NCBI GenBank assembly: GCA_015059195.1
Contig: SVAW01000001.1
Coordinates: forward strand, 17,575-81,574
Source: Bacillota bacterium
GTDB lineage: Bacteria > Bacillota_I > Bacilli_A > RF39 > UBA660
Direction: 5' to 3'
Length of the DNA stretch: 64,000 nt
Part shown: positions 1 through 10,150 of the stretch, one piece after another
Numbering within the stretch: the first letter of the stretch is position 1
How the letters are laid out: each line of letters opens with the position of its first letter
Notes under the pieces: generated by a model
Database searches by the model: none
Seen by the model: only the letters and a program-made list of their open reading frames with translations
Told to the model about the DNA's origin: nothing
Made by a program: the position numbers and the translations under genes

Positions 1-46
1 GCTTTATCTAGTCAATCATTGTTGCTTAGTCAATATGTAATGGAAG

Positions 47-691
47 TTGGTGAGATTAATGAATAAGATATTAAGTATAATTAAAAATTTATTGCTTATA
101 TTCATTACCTGTTTATTTTTTGTATTTGTTTTACAAAATGGAATATTACGTTTTGAAATTTGGTTGTTTATAATAGGATTATTTGATTTAATAATATTAA
201 ACATTAAAGATTGTAAAAATAAAATATCAGCTGATAATCGATATCAGATATTACAAATTATCACATTCTTGGTGATAATAGTAGTATTGAATCGTTCATT
301 GTTTGATCAGTCTTTAATTATAGATATAAGTAATGTAAAAGAGGTAAAATCATTATATTTTTCACAAAACATTAATTTATTTTTAATCCTTTTTGCCTTA
401 CTTCATATTTATCATTTTATTGTAAACGAAGTAAATAAAAAAATCCACAAATATAGCTTTTCTAGTATTATTTACTTAGTTATAAATATTATATTCTTTC
501 AATATACTCTCGAATTATTTGTAAGTTATTTAACTAACACAACATTCCCATTATTATTTTTTGCATTAAATACAATATTATTAGTGGTGGAAATTGTAAG
601 TTTAATAAAACATAATGGCGTAAAAAAGGAATGGCCAATTTACATTTGTTTTTTGTTTAATTTATTCGCATATATCGCTATGTTTATTTAA
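47..691 (+). CDS. multi-pass membrane protein of unknown function
   Basis: Complete ORF, strongly hydrophobic with several TM-like segments; start could be the ATG at 59. Confidence 0.6.
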   Translation: MVRLMNKILSIIKNLLLIFITCLFFVFVLQNGILRFEIWLFIIGLFDLIILNIKDCKNKISADNRYQILQIITFLVIIVVLNRSLFDQSLIIDISNVKEVKSLYFSQNINLFLILFALLHIYHFIVNEVNKKIHKYSFSSIIYLVINIIFFQYTLELFVSYLTNTTFPLLFFALNTILLVVEIVSLIKHNGVKKEWPIYICFLFNLFAYIAMFI

Positions 692-756
692 TTGGAATAA
701 ATTGTATACTTAAAATTTGCTATCTTGGGAATTATAATAATAAAGGTGGTGAAATT

Positions 757-948
757 ATGAACAATAATAAATTAGTAGTTCCAGGAGCTCGTGAAGCTTT
801 AGAACGAATGAAATATGAAATTGCCTCTGAATTAGGAATCACGCTAGGTGCAGATACAACATCACGTCTTAATGGAACAATTGGTGGAGAGATGACTAGA
901 AGATTAGTTCGTTTAGGAGAACAATACTATGGTAGCCAATCACGTTAA
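757..948 (+). CDS. alpha/beta-type small acid-soluble spore protein
   Basis: 63 aa with classic SASP motifs (PGAREALERMKYEIASELG, GGEMTRRLVRLGE); RBS aaaggtggtg. Confidence 0.95.
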   Translation: MNNNKLVVPGAREALERMKYEIASELGITLGADTTSRLNGTIGGEMTRRLVRLGEQYYGSQSR

Positions 949-1010
949 AGAATATATAAAACTAGTCAAATACGGAATGAAATATTACAAAAATGTTGAA
1001 AAGAAAAAGA

Positions 1011-1040
1011 CTGTTAACTAATTTGTTAACAGTTTTATAA
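1011..1040. terminator. bidirectional rho-independent terminator between convergent sasp and clpP
   Basis: CTGTTAAC/GTTAACAG hairpin (1011-1018, 1025-1032), A-rich upstream and T-rich downstream. Confidence 0.75.
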
Positions 1041-1610
1041 TATTTTATCAATTATTCCGTAATCAAGAGCTTCATGTGCACTTAAATAATAATCGCGTTC
1101 AGTATCTTTTTCAATTTTATCTAAAGGTTGATTTGTATTTTTTGAAAGCATTTTATTCAGTTTATCTTTAAGTTTTAATATTCTTTCAGCTGCAATTTTA
1201 ATTTCAGTTGCTTGACCACGGGCTCCGCCTAAAGGCTGGTGAATCATGACTTCACTGTTAGGTAGACAACAACGTTTTCCTAAAGCTCCAGAACTTAACA
1301 GAAATGCTGCCATACTAGCCGCCATTCCTACACATATTGTTGAAACATTACTTTTGATAAAGTTCATAGTGTCTAATATGGCCATTCCTGCAGTAACAGA
1401 TCCGCCGGGTGAATTAATATACAAACTAATATCGTTGTGATTGATTGAATCTAAATATAGTAACTGCGCTACTACTACATTTGCAACATCATCGGTGATT
1501 TCACCGCTAAGTATAATAATGCGATCTTTTAAAAGTCTAGAGTAAATGTCATATGCGCGTTCATAATTATTATTTTTTTCAATAACTGTAGGTATTAACA
1601 TGTTTTTCAT
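1035..1610 (-). CDS. clpP: ATP-dependent Clp protease proteolytic subunit
   Basis: Motifs [46 protein letters not shown] with intact Ser/His/Asp. Confidence 0.95.
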   Translation of the reverse strand: MKNMLIPTVIEKNNNYERAYDIYSRLLKDRIIILSGEITDDVANVVVAQLLYLDSINHNDISLYINSPGGSVTAGMAILDTMNFIKSNVSTICVGMAASMAAFLLSSGALGKRCCLPNSEVMIHQPLGGARGQATEIKIAAERILKLKDKLNKMLSKNTNQPLDKIEKDTERDYYLSAHEALDYGIIDKIL

Positions 1611-1707
1611 CTCCCAATATTATAATAGTAATAATTTTATTAAATTATGCATAAAAATATGTGACAAAAGATATGTAATTTGATAAAATGTATATAGAAT
1701 AAGAGGG

Positions 1708-3378
1708 ATGATGAAGATGATTGTAAAAGTTGGGTTTAGAAATTTGGAAACCAAAGAGTATCCGAAGGGAATTACTCTATATGAGGTGGCTCAAGAATTT
1801 CAACGTTATTATAACTATCCAATATTGGCTGCTAAAGTTGATAATGAGATATGTGATTTAAGCAAGACTATTGATAAAAAGTGTATTGTTGATTTTTATG
1901 ATCGTAGTAGTTATGTGGGACACAGTGTATATGGCTGTAGTGTTCAATTTATGATGATTGTTGCTATTCATAGATTATTTGGAGATAAGGTTGAGGTAAA
2001 AATTCAAAATTCTATTGATAAAGGGGTTTTTTGCCAAGTATATGGTCTTGAATTGACTAAACAGATTGTTCAGAAGATTGAAGATGCGATGTTCGATTTG
2101 GTGCACGAAGACTTGCGTTATAATAAGATAAGTGTTTCTAGATTTGATGCTATAGATTATTTTAAAAGAAAAAAACAAATGGACAAAGTGAAAGTACTAA
2201 AATACATTAGTAATTCATATGTTAATCTTTATCGTTTAGATGATGTATACGATTATTTCTTTAATGAAATGGCTTATAGTACCAAGCATATAGATAGTTT
2301 TAAACTAACTTATATTACACATGATGGCTTTGTCTTAAGCTATCCAAACATTTATACTCCAGATTGTACATTTGATTATTTTCATAGACCATTAATAGCA
2401 GATACTTTTGCTGAATATACAAAATGGGGAGAGTTAATCAATGTAGATACAGCCGCTGATTTAAATGAAATTGTATCACAGGGAAAATATGGCGATATTA
2501 TTCGTTTGTCTGAAGCACACTATGAAAGCCAATTAGCAAATATCGCTGAAAAAATTTATGAAAAGAAAAATAATATTAAACTAGTATTATTAGCCGGACC
2601 TTCTTCCAGTGGGAAAACAACAACCTCTAAGAAGTTGGCGCTATATTTACAAAGTAAAGGGTATAGAACACATAGTATTTCCATTGATGATTATTTTTAC
2701 AATAGGGATGAAACACCAAGGGATGAAGACGGTGAATATGATTTTGAATCACTTCGTGCAATCGATGTAAATCTATTTAACAAACACTTAAACAAATTAT
2801 TGTCTGGTGAAAAGGTTTTGCTTCCAGAATATAATTTTATATTAGGAAAAAGAGAATACAAGAAAAAATGGTTACAACTTACAGAAAATGATATAGTAAT
2901 AATAGAAGGTCTCCATGCTATTAATGAAGAATTAACTGTGTCAATTGAAAGAAGAAATAAATTTAAGATTTATATTTGTCCATTTACTCAACTTAACATA
3001 GATAAACATAATCGTGTTCATACTAGTGATACTAGAAGATTAAGGAGAATTGTGAGAGACAACAAATACCGTGGACATAATGCAGCAGATACACTTAGAA
3101 TGTGGAAGAAAATTAGAGAAGGTGAAGAAAAGTATATCTTCCCATACCAGGATGATATTGATATGGTTATAAATTCTGCGTTAATGTATGAATTAGGAGT
3201 TTTAAAAACTTATGCTGAACCTTTGCTATTTTCTGTTTCTGAAGATGACGAGATGTATCCAGAGGCAATTAGACTTATTAATTTCTTGAGGAATTTCTTG
3301 CCAATTCCTAGTGATGAAGTGCCAAGAGATTCAGTGTTGCGTGAGTTTATAGGAAATAGTGGATTTAGCCAAAATTAG
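1708..3378 (+). CDS. TGS/threonyl-tRNA-synthetase-like domain plus uridine kinase/phosphoribulokinase-like protein
   Basis: N-terminal TGS/ThrRS-like region, then P-loop LLAGPSSSGKTTTSKKLALYL and IDDYFYNRDETP. Confidence 0.85.
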   Translation: MMKMIVKVGFRNLETKEYPKGITLYEVAQEFQRYYNYPILAAKVDNEICDLSKTIDKKCIVDFYDRSSYVGHSVYGCSVQFMMIVAIHRLFGDKVEVKIQNSIDKGVFCQVYGLELTKQIVQKIEDAMFDLVHEDLRYNKISVSRFDAIDYFKRKKQMDKVKVLKYISNSYVNLYRLDDVYDYFFNEMAYSTKHIDSFKLTYITHDGFVLSYPNIYTPDCTFDYFHRPLIADTFAEYTKWGELINVDTAADLNEIVSQGKYGDIIRLSEAHYESQLANIAEKIYEKKNNIKLVLLAGPSSSGKTTTSKKLALYLQSKGYRTHSISIDDYFYNRDETPRDEDGEYDFESLRAIDVNLFNKHLNKLLSGEKVLLPEYNFILGKREYKKKWLQLTENDIVIIEGLHAINEELTVSIERRNKFKIYICPFTQLNIDKHNRVHTSDTRRLRRIVRDNKYRGHNAADTLRMWKKIREGEEKYIFPYQDDIDMVINSALMYELGVLKTYAEPLLFSVSEDDEMYPEAIRLINFLRNFLPIPSDEVPRDSVLREFIGNSGFSQN

Positions 3379-3392
3379 AAAAGAGGAATAGA

Positions 3393-4397
3393 ATGATTAG
3401 AGTAGCAATTAATGGATTTGGGAGAATAGGAAGATTAGTATTTAGACTAATGGAAGAAGATCCTACTTTTGAAGTAGTAGCAATCAATGATTTAACAGAT
3501 GCTGAACAATTAGCGTATTTACTTAAGTATGATACAAATCATCGTAACTATCGTGTAAACGAAATCAGTTTTGAAGGAAATGAAATTATTGTAGGTGAAA
3601 GAAGGGTAAAAGTTTTTGCGGAAAAAGATCCAAATAATTTACCTTGGAAAGAGTTAGGGATTGACGAAGTTTTTGAATGTACTGGTAAGTTTACAAACAA
3701 AGATGACGCGATGGCACATATTAATGCCGGAGCTAAAAAAGTAATTATATCAGCGCCAGCAAAAGGCGACTTAAAAACCATCGTATATAACGTAAATGAA
3801 GAAATTTTGGACGGAAGTGAACAAGTTATAAGTGCAGCAAGTTGTACAACAAATTGTTTAGCTCCAGTTGCAAAAGTACTTCATGATGAATTTGGAATTG
3901 TTAAAGGTTATATGACTACAGTTCATGCATATACGAATGATCAAACAATATTAGATGTAGCACATAAAAAAGGAATCAAGGCCCGTCGTGGTCGTGCTGG
4001 AGCTGCTAATATTATCCCATCTTCTACAGGTGCGGCTAGTGCATTAGGGTTGGTTATCCCGGAACTTGCTGGAAGACTTGATGGAAGTGCACTACGTGTT
4101 CCTACTTCAACTGGTTCAGTGGTAGATTTAACTTTAGAGTTGGGGAAAAATACTACTGTAGAAGAAGTTAACAATGCTTTAAAAAACCATACTAATGAAA
4201 CTTTAGGATTTACTATGGATCCAATCGTTTCAAGCGATATAATTGGATCTAATGTCGGAGCATTAGTAGATGGGTTGTTAACTGATATTTTAGACGTAGA
4301 CGGTAAACAACTTGTAAAAGTAGTAGCTTGGTATGATAACGAAATGGGTTACAGCACACAAATGGTTAGGACAGCCAAATATTTAATGAAAAAATAG
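3393..4397 (+). CDS. gapA: type I glyceraldehyde-3-phosphate dehydrogenase
   Basis: INGFGRIGR, SAASCTTNCLAP, WYDNEMGYS motifs. Confidence 0.98.
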   Translation: MIRVAINGFGRIGRLVFRLMEEDPTFEVVAINDLTDAEQLAYLLKYDTNHRNYRVNEISFEGNEIIVGERRVKVFAEKDPNNLPWKELGIDEVFECTGKFTNKDDAMAHINAGAKKVIISAPAKGDLKTIVYNVNEEILDGSEQVISAASCTTNCLAPVAKVLHDEFGIVKGYMTTVHAYTNDQTILDVAHKKGIKARRGRAGAANIIPSSTGAASALGLVIPELAGRLDGSALRVPTSTGSVVDLTLELGKNTTVEEVNNALKNHTNETLGFTMDPIVSSDIIGSNVGALVDGLLTDILDVDGKQLVKVVAWYDNEMGYSTQMVRTAKYLMKK

Positions 4398-4401
4398 TTA
4401 T

Positions 4402-4427
4402 AAGCAAGGCCTATCTTGCTTTTTTTC
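4402..4427 (+). terminator. gapA terminator
   Basis: AAGCAAG..CTTGCTT hairpin plus T-tract. Confidence 0.8.
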
Positions 4428-4456
4428 TTGTAAAATAACAAAAAAAATTATACAAT
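4428..4456 (+). promoter_or_regulatory. sigma-A-type promoter for the pilin-like gene
   Basis: TTGTAA (4428-4433), 17-bp spacer, TACAAT (4451-4456). Confidence 0.5.
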
Positions 4457-4472
4457 AATTATAGGTGATAAT

Positions 4473-5429
4473 ATGATGAAAAATAAACGTGGGTTCACAC
4501 TAATAGAAGCAATTGGGATTGTAACTATTCTAGCTTTAATGTTATTATTAGTAGTTCCATCTATAACTAAAACATTAAAGAGGAATGAACAAAAAAAATA
4601 TAATGGTTATCTTAATAATCTAAAGAGCGCTACAGAATCTTATATTGTCGAGAAGTTAAAAGAAGAGGTCGTTATAGGAGATGAATACTATGTTACTTTA
4701 GGTAATTTAATTGATACTAAATTTATTCGGGAGTCAATTAAAAATCCAGAAAATGATGGTGTTTTATCACGCGAGACAAAAATCAAAGTGACAAAGAATT
4801 TAGATGGTACAAGGTATTATACTATTCAACCACATTATCTATTGCCAGAAACTTATACTTTAGTAGACTATATCGAAAGTAACGGAACACAGTATATTGA
4901 TACAAAAGTAATTCCTAATTCAATAACTACATTAAAGTTAGAATTAAGTTTTAGTGACTATAACGAATCTAGTAGTGCTAGAAGCTTTGTTGGAGTTCAA
5001 TCTTTAGATGAGAGTGCTTTTTCGGTAGCTTTTGCTCCAAGCTATAGTAATACATTAAATGTTTTTATAGATAGAACTGATGATGTGGAAATACTAGATG
5101 TTACAGATGAAATAATTGCAAATCAAAATCAGTTTACTTTAGAAAATGGTAGTGTTAATTATGGAGATCAGAATGGTATTTTAACTTCAAAAACAACAAC
5201 GCACAATACAAGTCTAATTGTTTTTGGAGTAAGAGAAGATGATTCTATCACACCTTTTTCAACATATGATATGCAATTATATGGGTTTGAGATATATGAT
5301 GATAATGATATGATTAGGGATTTTGTTCCTTGTTATAGAAATTCGGATAATCAAGTTGGATTATTTGACTTAGTAAATTTTGTTTTCTATACAAATAAAG
5401 GTACAGGTACTTTTGAATACGGAGAGTAA
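4473..5429 (+). CDS. prepilin-type N-terminal methylation protein with C-terminal LamG/concanavalin-like domain
   Basis: KRGFTLIEAIGIVTILALMLLLVVP class III signal; C-terminal YIESNGTQYIDTKVIPN ... LYGFEIYDDNDMIRDFVPCYR ... FYTNKGTGTFEYGE. Confidence 0.8.
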   Translation: MMKNKRGFTLIEAIGIVTILALMLLLVVPSITKTLKRNEQKKYNGYLNNLKSATESYIVEKLKEEVVIGDEYYVTLGNLIDTKFIRESIKNPENDGVLSRETKIKVTKNLDGTRYYTIQPHYLLPETYTLVDYIESNGTQYIDTKVIPNSITTLKLELSFSDYNESSSARSFVGVQSLDESAFSVAFAPSYSNTLNVFIDRTDDVEILDVTDEIIANQNQFTLENGSVNYGDQNGILTSKTTTHNTSLIVFGVREDDSITPFSTYDMQLYGFEIYDDNDMIRDFVPCYRNSDNQVGLFDLVNFVFYTNKGTGTFEYGE

Positions 5430-5450
5430 ATAGAAATTTAAGGTGAAAAA

Positions 5451-6635
5451 ATGAAAAGAACAATTAAAGATTATGAATTAAATAATAAAAAAGTTATTAT
5501 TAGATGCGATTTTAATGTGCCAATTAAAGATGGTAAAATCACAGATGATAATAGAATTATCGAAAGTATACCAACAATAAAATATGCATTAGAACAAGGG
5601 GCTAAAGTTATCCTTATGTCTCATTTGGGGAGAGTAAAAACAATTGAAGATAAACTTAAAAATACACTGGCACCAGTAGCTAAGAGACTAAGTGAATTGT
5701 TACAGATTAATGTCACATTTATTGCGGAAACTAGAGGCGAAAAATTAGAAGAGGCTATATCTAATGTTAATTCTGGAGAGGTAATTTTAATGGAGAATAC
5801 GCGATTTGAGGACTTGGATGGCAAAAAGGAAAGTGGTAACGATCCTGAATTAGGAACATATTGGGCCTCTTTAGGAGAGATATTCATTAATGATGCTTTT
5901 GGAACATGCCACCGGGCACATGCATCAAATGTAGGAATTGGGTCTAAATTGCCAAATGGAATAGGTTTTTTAGTCGAAAAAGAACTTAATATTTTAGGTA
6001 AAACATTAGAACAACCAGATAAACCATTTACTGTTATTTTGGGTGGGGCTAAAGTTAGCGACAAAATCAAAGTTATTGAAAACTTGGTTAAAATAGCAGA
6101 TTATATTTTAGTTGGTGGAGGAATGGCGTATACTTTTCTAAAATCACAGGGGATTGAAATAGGAGCTTCATTGTTAGATGAAGATAGTCTAAATTTTTGC
6201 CAGCAAATATTTGAAAAATATCCGGAAAAAATAATTTTACCAATAGATGCGGTTTGTTCAAAAAATATTGAATCTCTAGATTTACCTGTTACTAAATTCA
6301 TTACAGATTTAAGTCATGATGATATTGGATTGGATGTTGGTTGGGCCACAACAGGATTATTTATTCAATATTTGAAGGATAGTCAAACCATTATTTGGAA
6401 TGGACCATTAGGGATGTTTGAGAAAGAGCAATATCAAGATGGAACTAAAAAAATATGTGAGTATTTGTCAAAGTCAGGGAAGACTGTTATAATTGGTGGT
6501 GGAGACACTTCAGCAGCCGCTATTTTATTTGGATATAAAGATGCCTTTACTCATATATCTACAGGTGGCGGTGCATCATTGGAAATGATGGAAGGCAAAG
6601 TATTACCAGGAGTTGAGATAATAAATGAAAGATAA
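5451..6635 (+). CDS. pgk: phosphoglycerate kinase
   Basis: VIIRCDFNVPIKDGKITDDNRI, LMSHLGR, GGGDTSAA. Confidence 0.98.
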   Translation: MKRTIKDYELNNKKVIIRCDFNVPIKDGKITDDNRIIESIPTIKYALEQGAKVILMSHLGRVKTIEDKLKNTLAPVAKRLSELLQINVTFIAETRGEKLEEAISNVNSGEVILMENTRFEDLDGKKESGNDPELGTYWASLGEIFINDAFGTCHRAHASNVGIGSKLPNGIGFLVEKELNILGKTLEQPDKPFTVILGGAKVSDKIKVIENLVKIADYILVGGGMAYTFLKSQGIEIGASLLDEDSLNFCQQIFEKYPEKIILPIDAVCSKNIESLDLPVTKFITDLSHDDIGLDVGWATTGLFIQYLKDSQTIIWNGPLGMFEKEQYQDGTKKICEYLSKSGKTVIIGGGDTSAAAILFGYKDAFTHISTGGGASLEMMEGKVLPGVEIINER

Positions 6636-7089
6636 AAAAATAACTGTAAAATCAGGAATTGATCCAACAAGCGTTGAATTTCTTGAATATTATGAAAGGT
6701 TAAAAACAAACGGAGTTAATACTGTTATTTTAGATGATATGTTACAAAGAGGACAAAAACTTTTTTTAACACCTCTAGTTTTTAATGGAGATGATTATCA
6801 AGAATATAATGTTGATGACGTCGCATTTATTTGGTTGGAGGATAGAATTATAGGTCATCAAATTTCATCAATGCAAATGTCAAGGTCACCATTTAGAATC
6901 GCTGAACATAAAGAATCAGGAATTGCTTTAAAAAAAGGTGGAAGTAAAAAATTTACTAGATTTGATTATTACTGTGAAGTTGATGGCATTAGAAATTCGA
7001 TTTTAAAATATTTTACAGATCGTGTGAATGGCCAATTAGAAAGTGAAATTGTGATTCCGTATGAAAAACAAATTACAATTAAAAAGTAA
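6625..7089 (+). CDS. hypothetical protein
   Basis: ORF overlapping the pgk stop and the next gene's start; no family recognised. Confidence 0.6.
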   Translation: MKDKKITVKSGIDPTSVEFLEYYERLKTNGVNTVILDDMLQRGQKLFLTPLVFNGDDYQEYNVDDVAFIWLEDRIIGHQISSMQMSRSPFRIAEHKESGIALKKGGSKKFTRFDYYCEVDGIRNSILKYFTDRVNGQLESEIVIPYEKQITIKK

Positions 7090-8086
7090 AAATCTTAATA
7101 TAATTTTAATATTTTTATTAACAATGGCAGTTCTTTATTTTTCTTTAAAAGATAATTTTGAAGAAGTGATAAGACACCTGTTTGATTTAAATATATGGTG
7201 GATAATTATAGGATTTGTTCTAATCTTTGGATATTGGTTTTTTATAAGCATGTCTATGTTTAACTTGGCTAAAAAGTTTGAAACAAATATAAAGTTTATT
7301 GAAATACTTAAAATCAATGTTATTACCCATTTTTTTAATGGCATTACTCCATTTGCATCTGGAGGACAGCCATACCAGATTTATGCGTTAAAAAAACAAA
7401 ATATTGATATTGTAGATTGTACTAGTATATGTATTCAAAATTTCGTAGCTTATCAACTTGCTTTGGTACTACTTGGAACCATCGCAATCTTAGCCAATAA
7501 TATTTTTGATATTTTTGCAGATGTTAAAATATTAAAGTTATTTGTAGTAATTGGTTATTTGGTTAACTTATCTGTTGCAGCGGGATTATTTGCAATATCA
7601 TTTACTCAAAAGTTTAATAAATTTGTACTAAAAATAATTATAACTTTGGGTTCAAAATTAAAAATTGTCAAAGATAAAGATGAAAGTATAGCACGTTTTA
7701 ATGCGCATGTTGCTAAATTTAATAAATGCACTAAAATGTTATTGAAAGATAAATCTAATTTAGCAAAAGTGGTTTTATATAACTTAGTAGGGTTAGTGTG
7801 TAATTATGCTGTACCTATGGCCGTGTTATATAGCATGGGAGACTATACTAGTATGAGTATATATCTAGTTATTTTGGCGTCTGCATATGTCATGTTAATA
7901 GGGTCCTTTATTCCGTTACCAGGAGGTACAGGAGGATTAGAATATAGCTTCATGGCTTTCTTCGGAAAATTTGTTTCAGGTGCCAAATTATCATTGTTGA
8001 TGCTTTTATGGAGATTTATGACTTACTATTTTGGCATGATTGTAGGAGCAATTACTTTGAATTTCGGTAGGAGGGATGAAAAATGA
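7061..8086 (+). CDS. lysylphosphatidylglycerol synthase TM-region/flippase-like membrane protein (UPF0104 type)
   Basis: Multi-pass; NVITHFFNGITPFASGGQPYQIYALKK and GSFIPLPGGTGGLEYSF motifs. Confidence 0.85.
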   Translation: MKNKLQLKSKNLNIILIFLLTMAVLYFSLKDNFEEVIRHLFDLNIWWIIIGFVLIFGYWFFISMSMFNLAKKFETNIKFIEILKINVITHFFNGITPFASGGQPYQIYALKKQNIDIVDCTSICIQNFVAYQLALVLLGTIAILANNIFDIFADVKILKLFVVIGYLVNLSVAAGLFAISFTQKFNKFVLKIIITLGSKLKIVKDKDESIARFNAHVAKFNKCTKMLLKDKSNLAKVVLYNLVGLVCNYAVPMAVLYSMGDYTSMSIYLVILASAYVMLIGSFIPLPGGTGGLEYSFMAFFGKFVSGAKLSLLMLLWRFMTYYFGMIVGAITLNFGRRDEK

Positions 8087-9315
8087 GAATAGGTATATTT
8101 ACAGACAGTTATACACCATATATTAGTGGTTTAGTTACTAGTGAGGTAATGCTTAAAGAAGCTCTTGAAAAATTGGGGCATACTGTATATGTAGTAACTG
8201 CAAATTTAGAAAACTATAAATATACTTATGATGAAAAAGAAAAAGTCATTAGAATTCCGGGGGTTCCTGTTGGAATCTATGATGCTAGGTTGACAGGAAT
8301 TTATCCACTTCAAGCTATCCAAACTATTAAAAGTTGGAATCTAGATGTAATTCATTCTCAAACGGAGTTTGGAGTAGGAACTTTTGCGCGAATTATTGCA
8401 AAACAATTTAACATCCCAATTGTTCACACATATCACACTATGTACGAAGATTATATTCATTATATTACTAAGGGTCATTTCATGGAACCAAGCAAAAAAA
8501 TAGTGCAGTATTTAACTAAGTTTTATTGTGACAAAACTATTACTGAATTAATTGTTCCAACACAAAAAACCTATGATTTATTTAAGGAAAAGTATCAGAT
8601 AAAAAGAAATGTACATATAATTCCGACAGGTATAGAGATTGAAAAGTTTTATAAAGAAAACTTTAAAAAAGAAGAAATAATAAGATTAAGAAGAAGTTTA
8701 AAGATTTCCACAAAAGATTTTATTTTAACGTTTGTTGGACGTCTTGGGAAAGAGAAGAGCGTAGATTTTTTAATTGAAGCACATAAGAAAATAACTAGTA
8801 AATATAAAAATGTAAAATTGTTGATAATTGGTGATGGACCAGAAATGGATGATTTTCTATCACTAACTAAAAAATTAAATTTAGAAGACCATATTATTTT
8901 CACAGGGAAAGTGCCATGGGCTATGATACCGTTGTATTATCAATTGAGTAACGTATTTGTAACTGCTTCTAATACAGAAACACAAGGGTTAACTTTAATT
9001 GAAGCTATGGCGGCCAGTGTACCTATTGTATGCTTAGAAGATGATAGCTTTAAAATCGCCGTTGTTGATGATTTAAATGGATATTTCTTTAAAAGTCAGG
9101 ATGAGTATGTAAACAGAATCAGTTATCTAATAGATAATCCCAAAGAATTTAAAAGACTTTCAAATCAAGCAAGAGTGAGTAGTGAAATGCATTCATCTAA
9201 ATATTTTGCCTTGAAAGTTTTGGGTGTTTATGAAATTGCTATTCAAAATAAAGTCAAAAATTCAAAATTACACAAATTAAAAAACGCAGTAAAGAAGGTG
9301 TTCAATGGAAAATAA
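8083..9315 (+). CDS. GT4-family glycosyltransferase (diacylglycerol glucosyltransferase-like)
   Basis: RIGIFTDSYTPYISGLVTS; FVGRLGKEKSVDFLIEA; TETQGLTLIEAMAASVPIV. Confidence 0.9.
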   Translation: MRIGIFTDSYTPYISGLVTSEVMLKEALEKLGHTVYVVTANLENYKYTYDEKEKVIRIPGVPVGIYDARLTGIYPLQAIQTIKSWNLDVIHSQTEFGVGTFARIIAKQFNIPIVHTYHTMYEDYIHYITKGHFMEPSKKIVQYLTKFYCDKTITELIVPTQKTYDLFKEKYQIKRNVHIIPTGIEIEKFYKENFKKEEIIRLRRSLKISTKDFILTFVGRLGKEKSVDFLIEAHKKITSKYKNVKLLIIGDGPEMDDFLSLTKKLNLEDHIIFTGKVPWAMIPLYYQLSNVFVTASNTETQGLTLIEAMAASVPIVCLEDDSFKIAVVDDLNGYFFKSQDEYVNRISYLIDNPKEFKRLSNQARVSSEMHSSKYFALKVLGVYEIAIQNKVKNSKLHKLKNAVKKVFNGK

Positions 9316-10036
9316 GAAAATAGTAATTGGCAATCAAAAAATATATATGTCAGTTAATGAGGTGGGGGAATTTTTAAAGGAAATTACCGGCAAAGTTTTA
9401 ACGTCAAATGTTGTTATTTGTCCAACAACATTATATATCCCTTATTTTTTAAAACATCGTTATAGTGTGGGAATACAAAATGTATGTGAATATGACGTTG
9501 GTCAGTATACCGGAGAAGTTAGTGCTCAACAGGCTAGTGAAATTGGATTAAAATATGCATTAGTTGGGCATAGTGAAAGGCGAAGTTACTATAATGAGGA
9601 TAATGATGTAATAAATTCCAAGATTAAAAATTTATTGAAAGCCAATATTATTCCGGTTTTATGCGTAGGTGAAACTAGTGAAGAAAAAAACCTTTTTAAA
9701 ACAAAAAAAGTTTTAAAAAGTGACTTAATTAGTTGTCTAAATAAAGTTTCTTCAGAAGATATTGAAAAAATAATCATCGCATATGAACCTGTCTGGGCAA
9801 TAGGAACTAAACGAATACCTACTATGGCGGAAATAAAATCTAATGTCGCATACATCAAAGACTTAATAAAACAAATATATAAAAAAGAAATTAGAGTTAT
9901 CTACGGTGGAAGCGTTAATCCAAATAATATTGAGAAGCTTAACCGAATAGATAACGTAGATGGATTTTTAGTTGGCGGAAGTTCCACTAAAGCTGAAGAG
10001 TTTTTAAAAATTATAGAAGTTGTTGTAAATCAATGA
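9305..10036 (+). CDS. tpiA: triose-phosphate isomerase
   Basis: GNQKIYMS, ALVGHSERR, AYEPVWAIGT, IYGGSVNPNN, VDGFLVGGSS. Confidence 0.95.
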   Translation: MENKKIVIGNQKIYMSVNEVGEFLKEITGKVLTSNVVICPTTLYIPYFLKHRYSVGIQNVCEYDVGQYTGEVSAQQASEIGLKYALVGHSERRSYYNEDNDVINSKIKNLLKANIIPVLCVGETSEEKNLFKTKKVLKSDLISCLNKVSSEDIEKIIIAYEPVWAIGTKRIPTMAEIKSNVAYIKDLIKQIYKKEIRVIYGGSVNPNNIEKLNRIDNVDGFLVGGSSTKAEEFLKIIEVVVNQ

Positions 10037-10061
10037 CTTCTTTTTACTTTTTTCGATGAAA

Positions 10062-10070
10062 ATCGACAAA
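10062..10070 (-). promoter_or_regulatory. candidate Spo0A box upstream of spo0A
   Basis: Reverse complement TTTGTCGAT, one mismatch from TTTGTCGAA. Confidence 0.3.
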
Positions 10071-10150
10071 ACTAGATAAATTTCATTCTAGTATAATTTT
10101 AGGTGTTAGTAGTATAATTAACGTACAAGAATTTAGATAGGAGAATAAAA

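Noticed and set aside
5621-6070. Antisense ORFs such as 5621-6070(-), 3548-3781(-), 25019-25411(-), 26387-26782(-), 55775-56215(-)
   Set aside because: They lie opposite strongly recognisable genes, have low-complexity compositions, and are shadow ORFs expected in AT-rich coding sequence.
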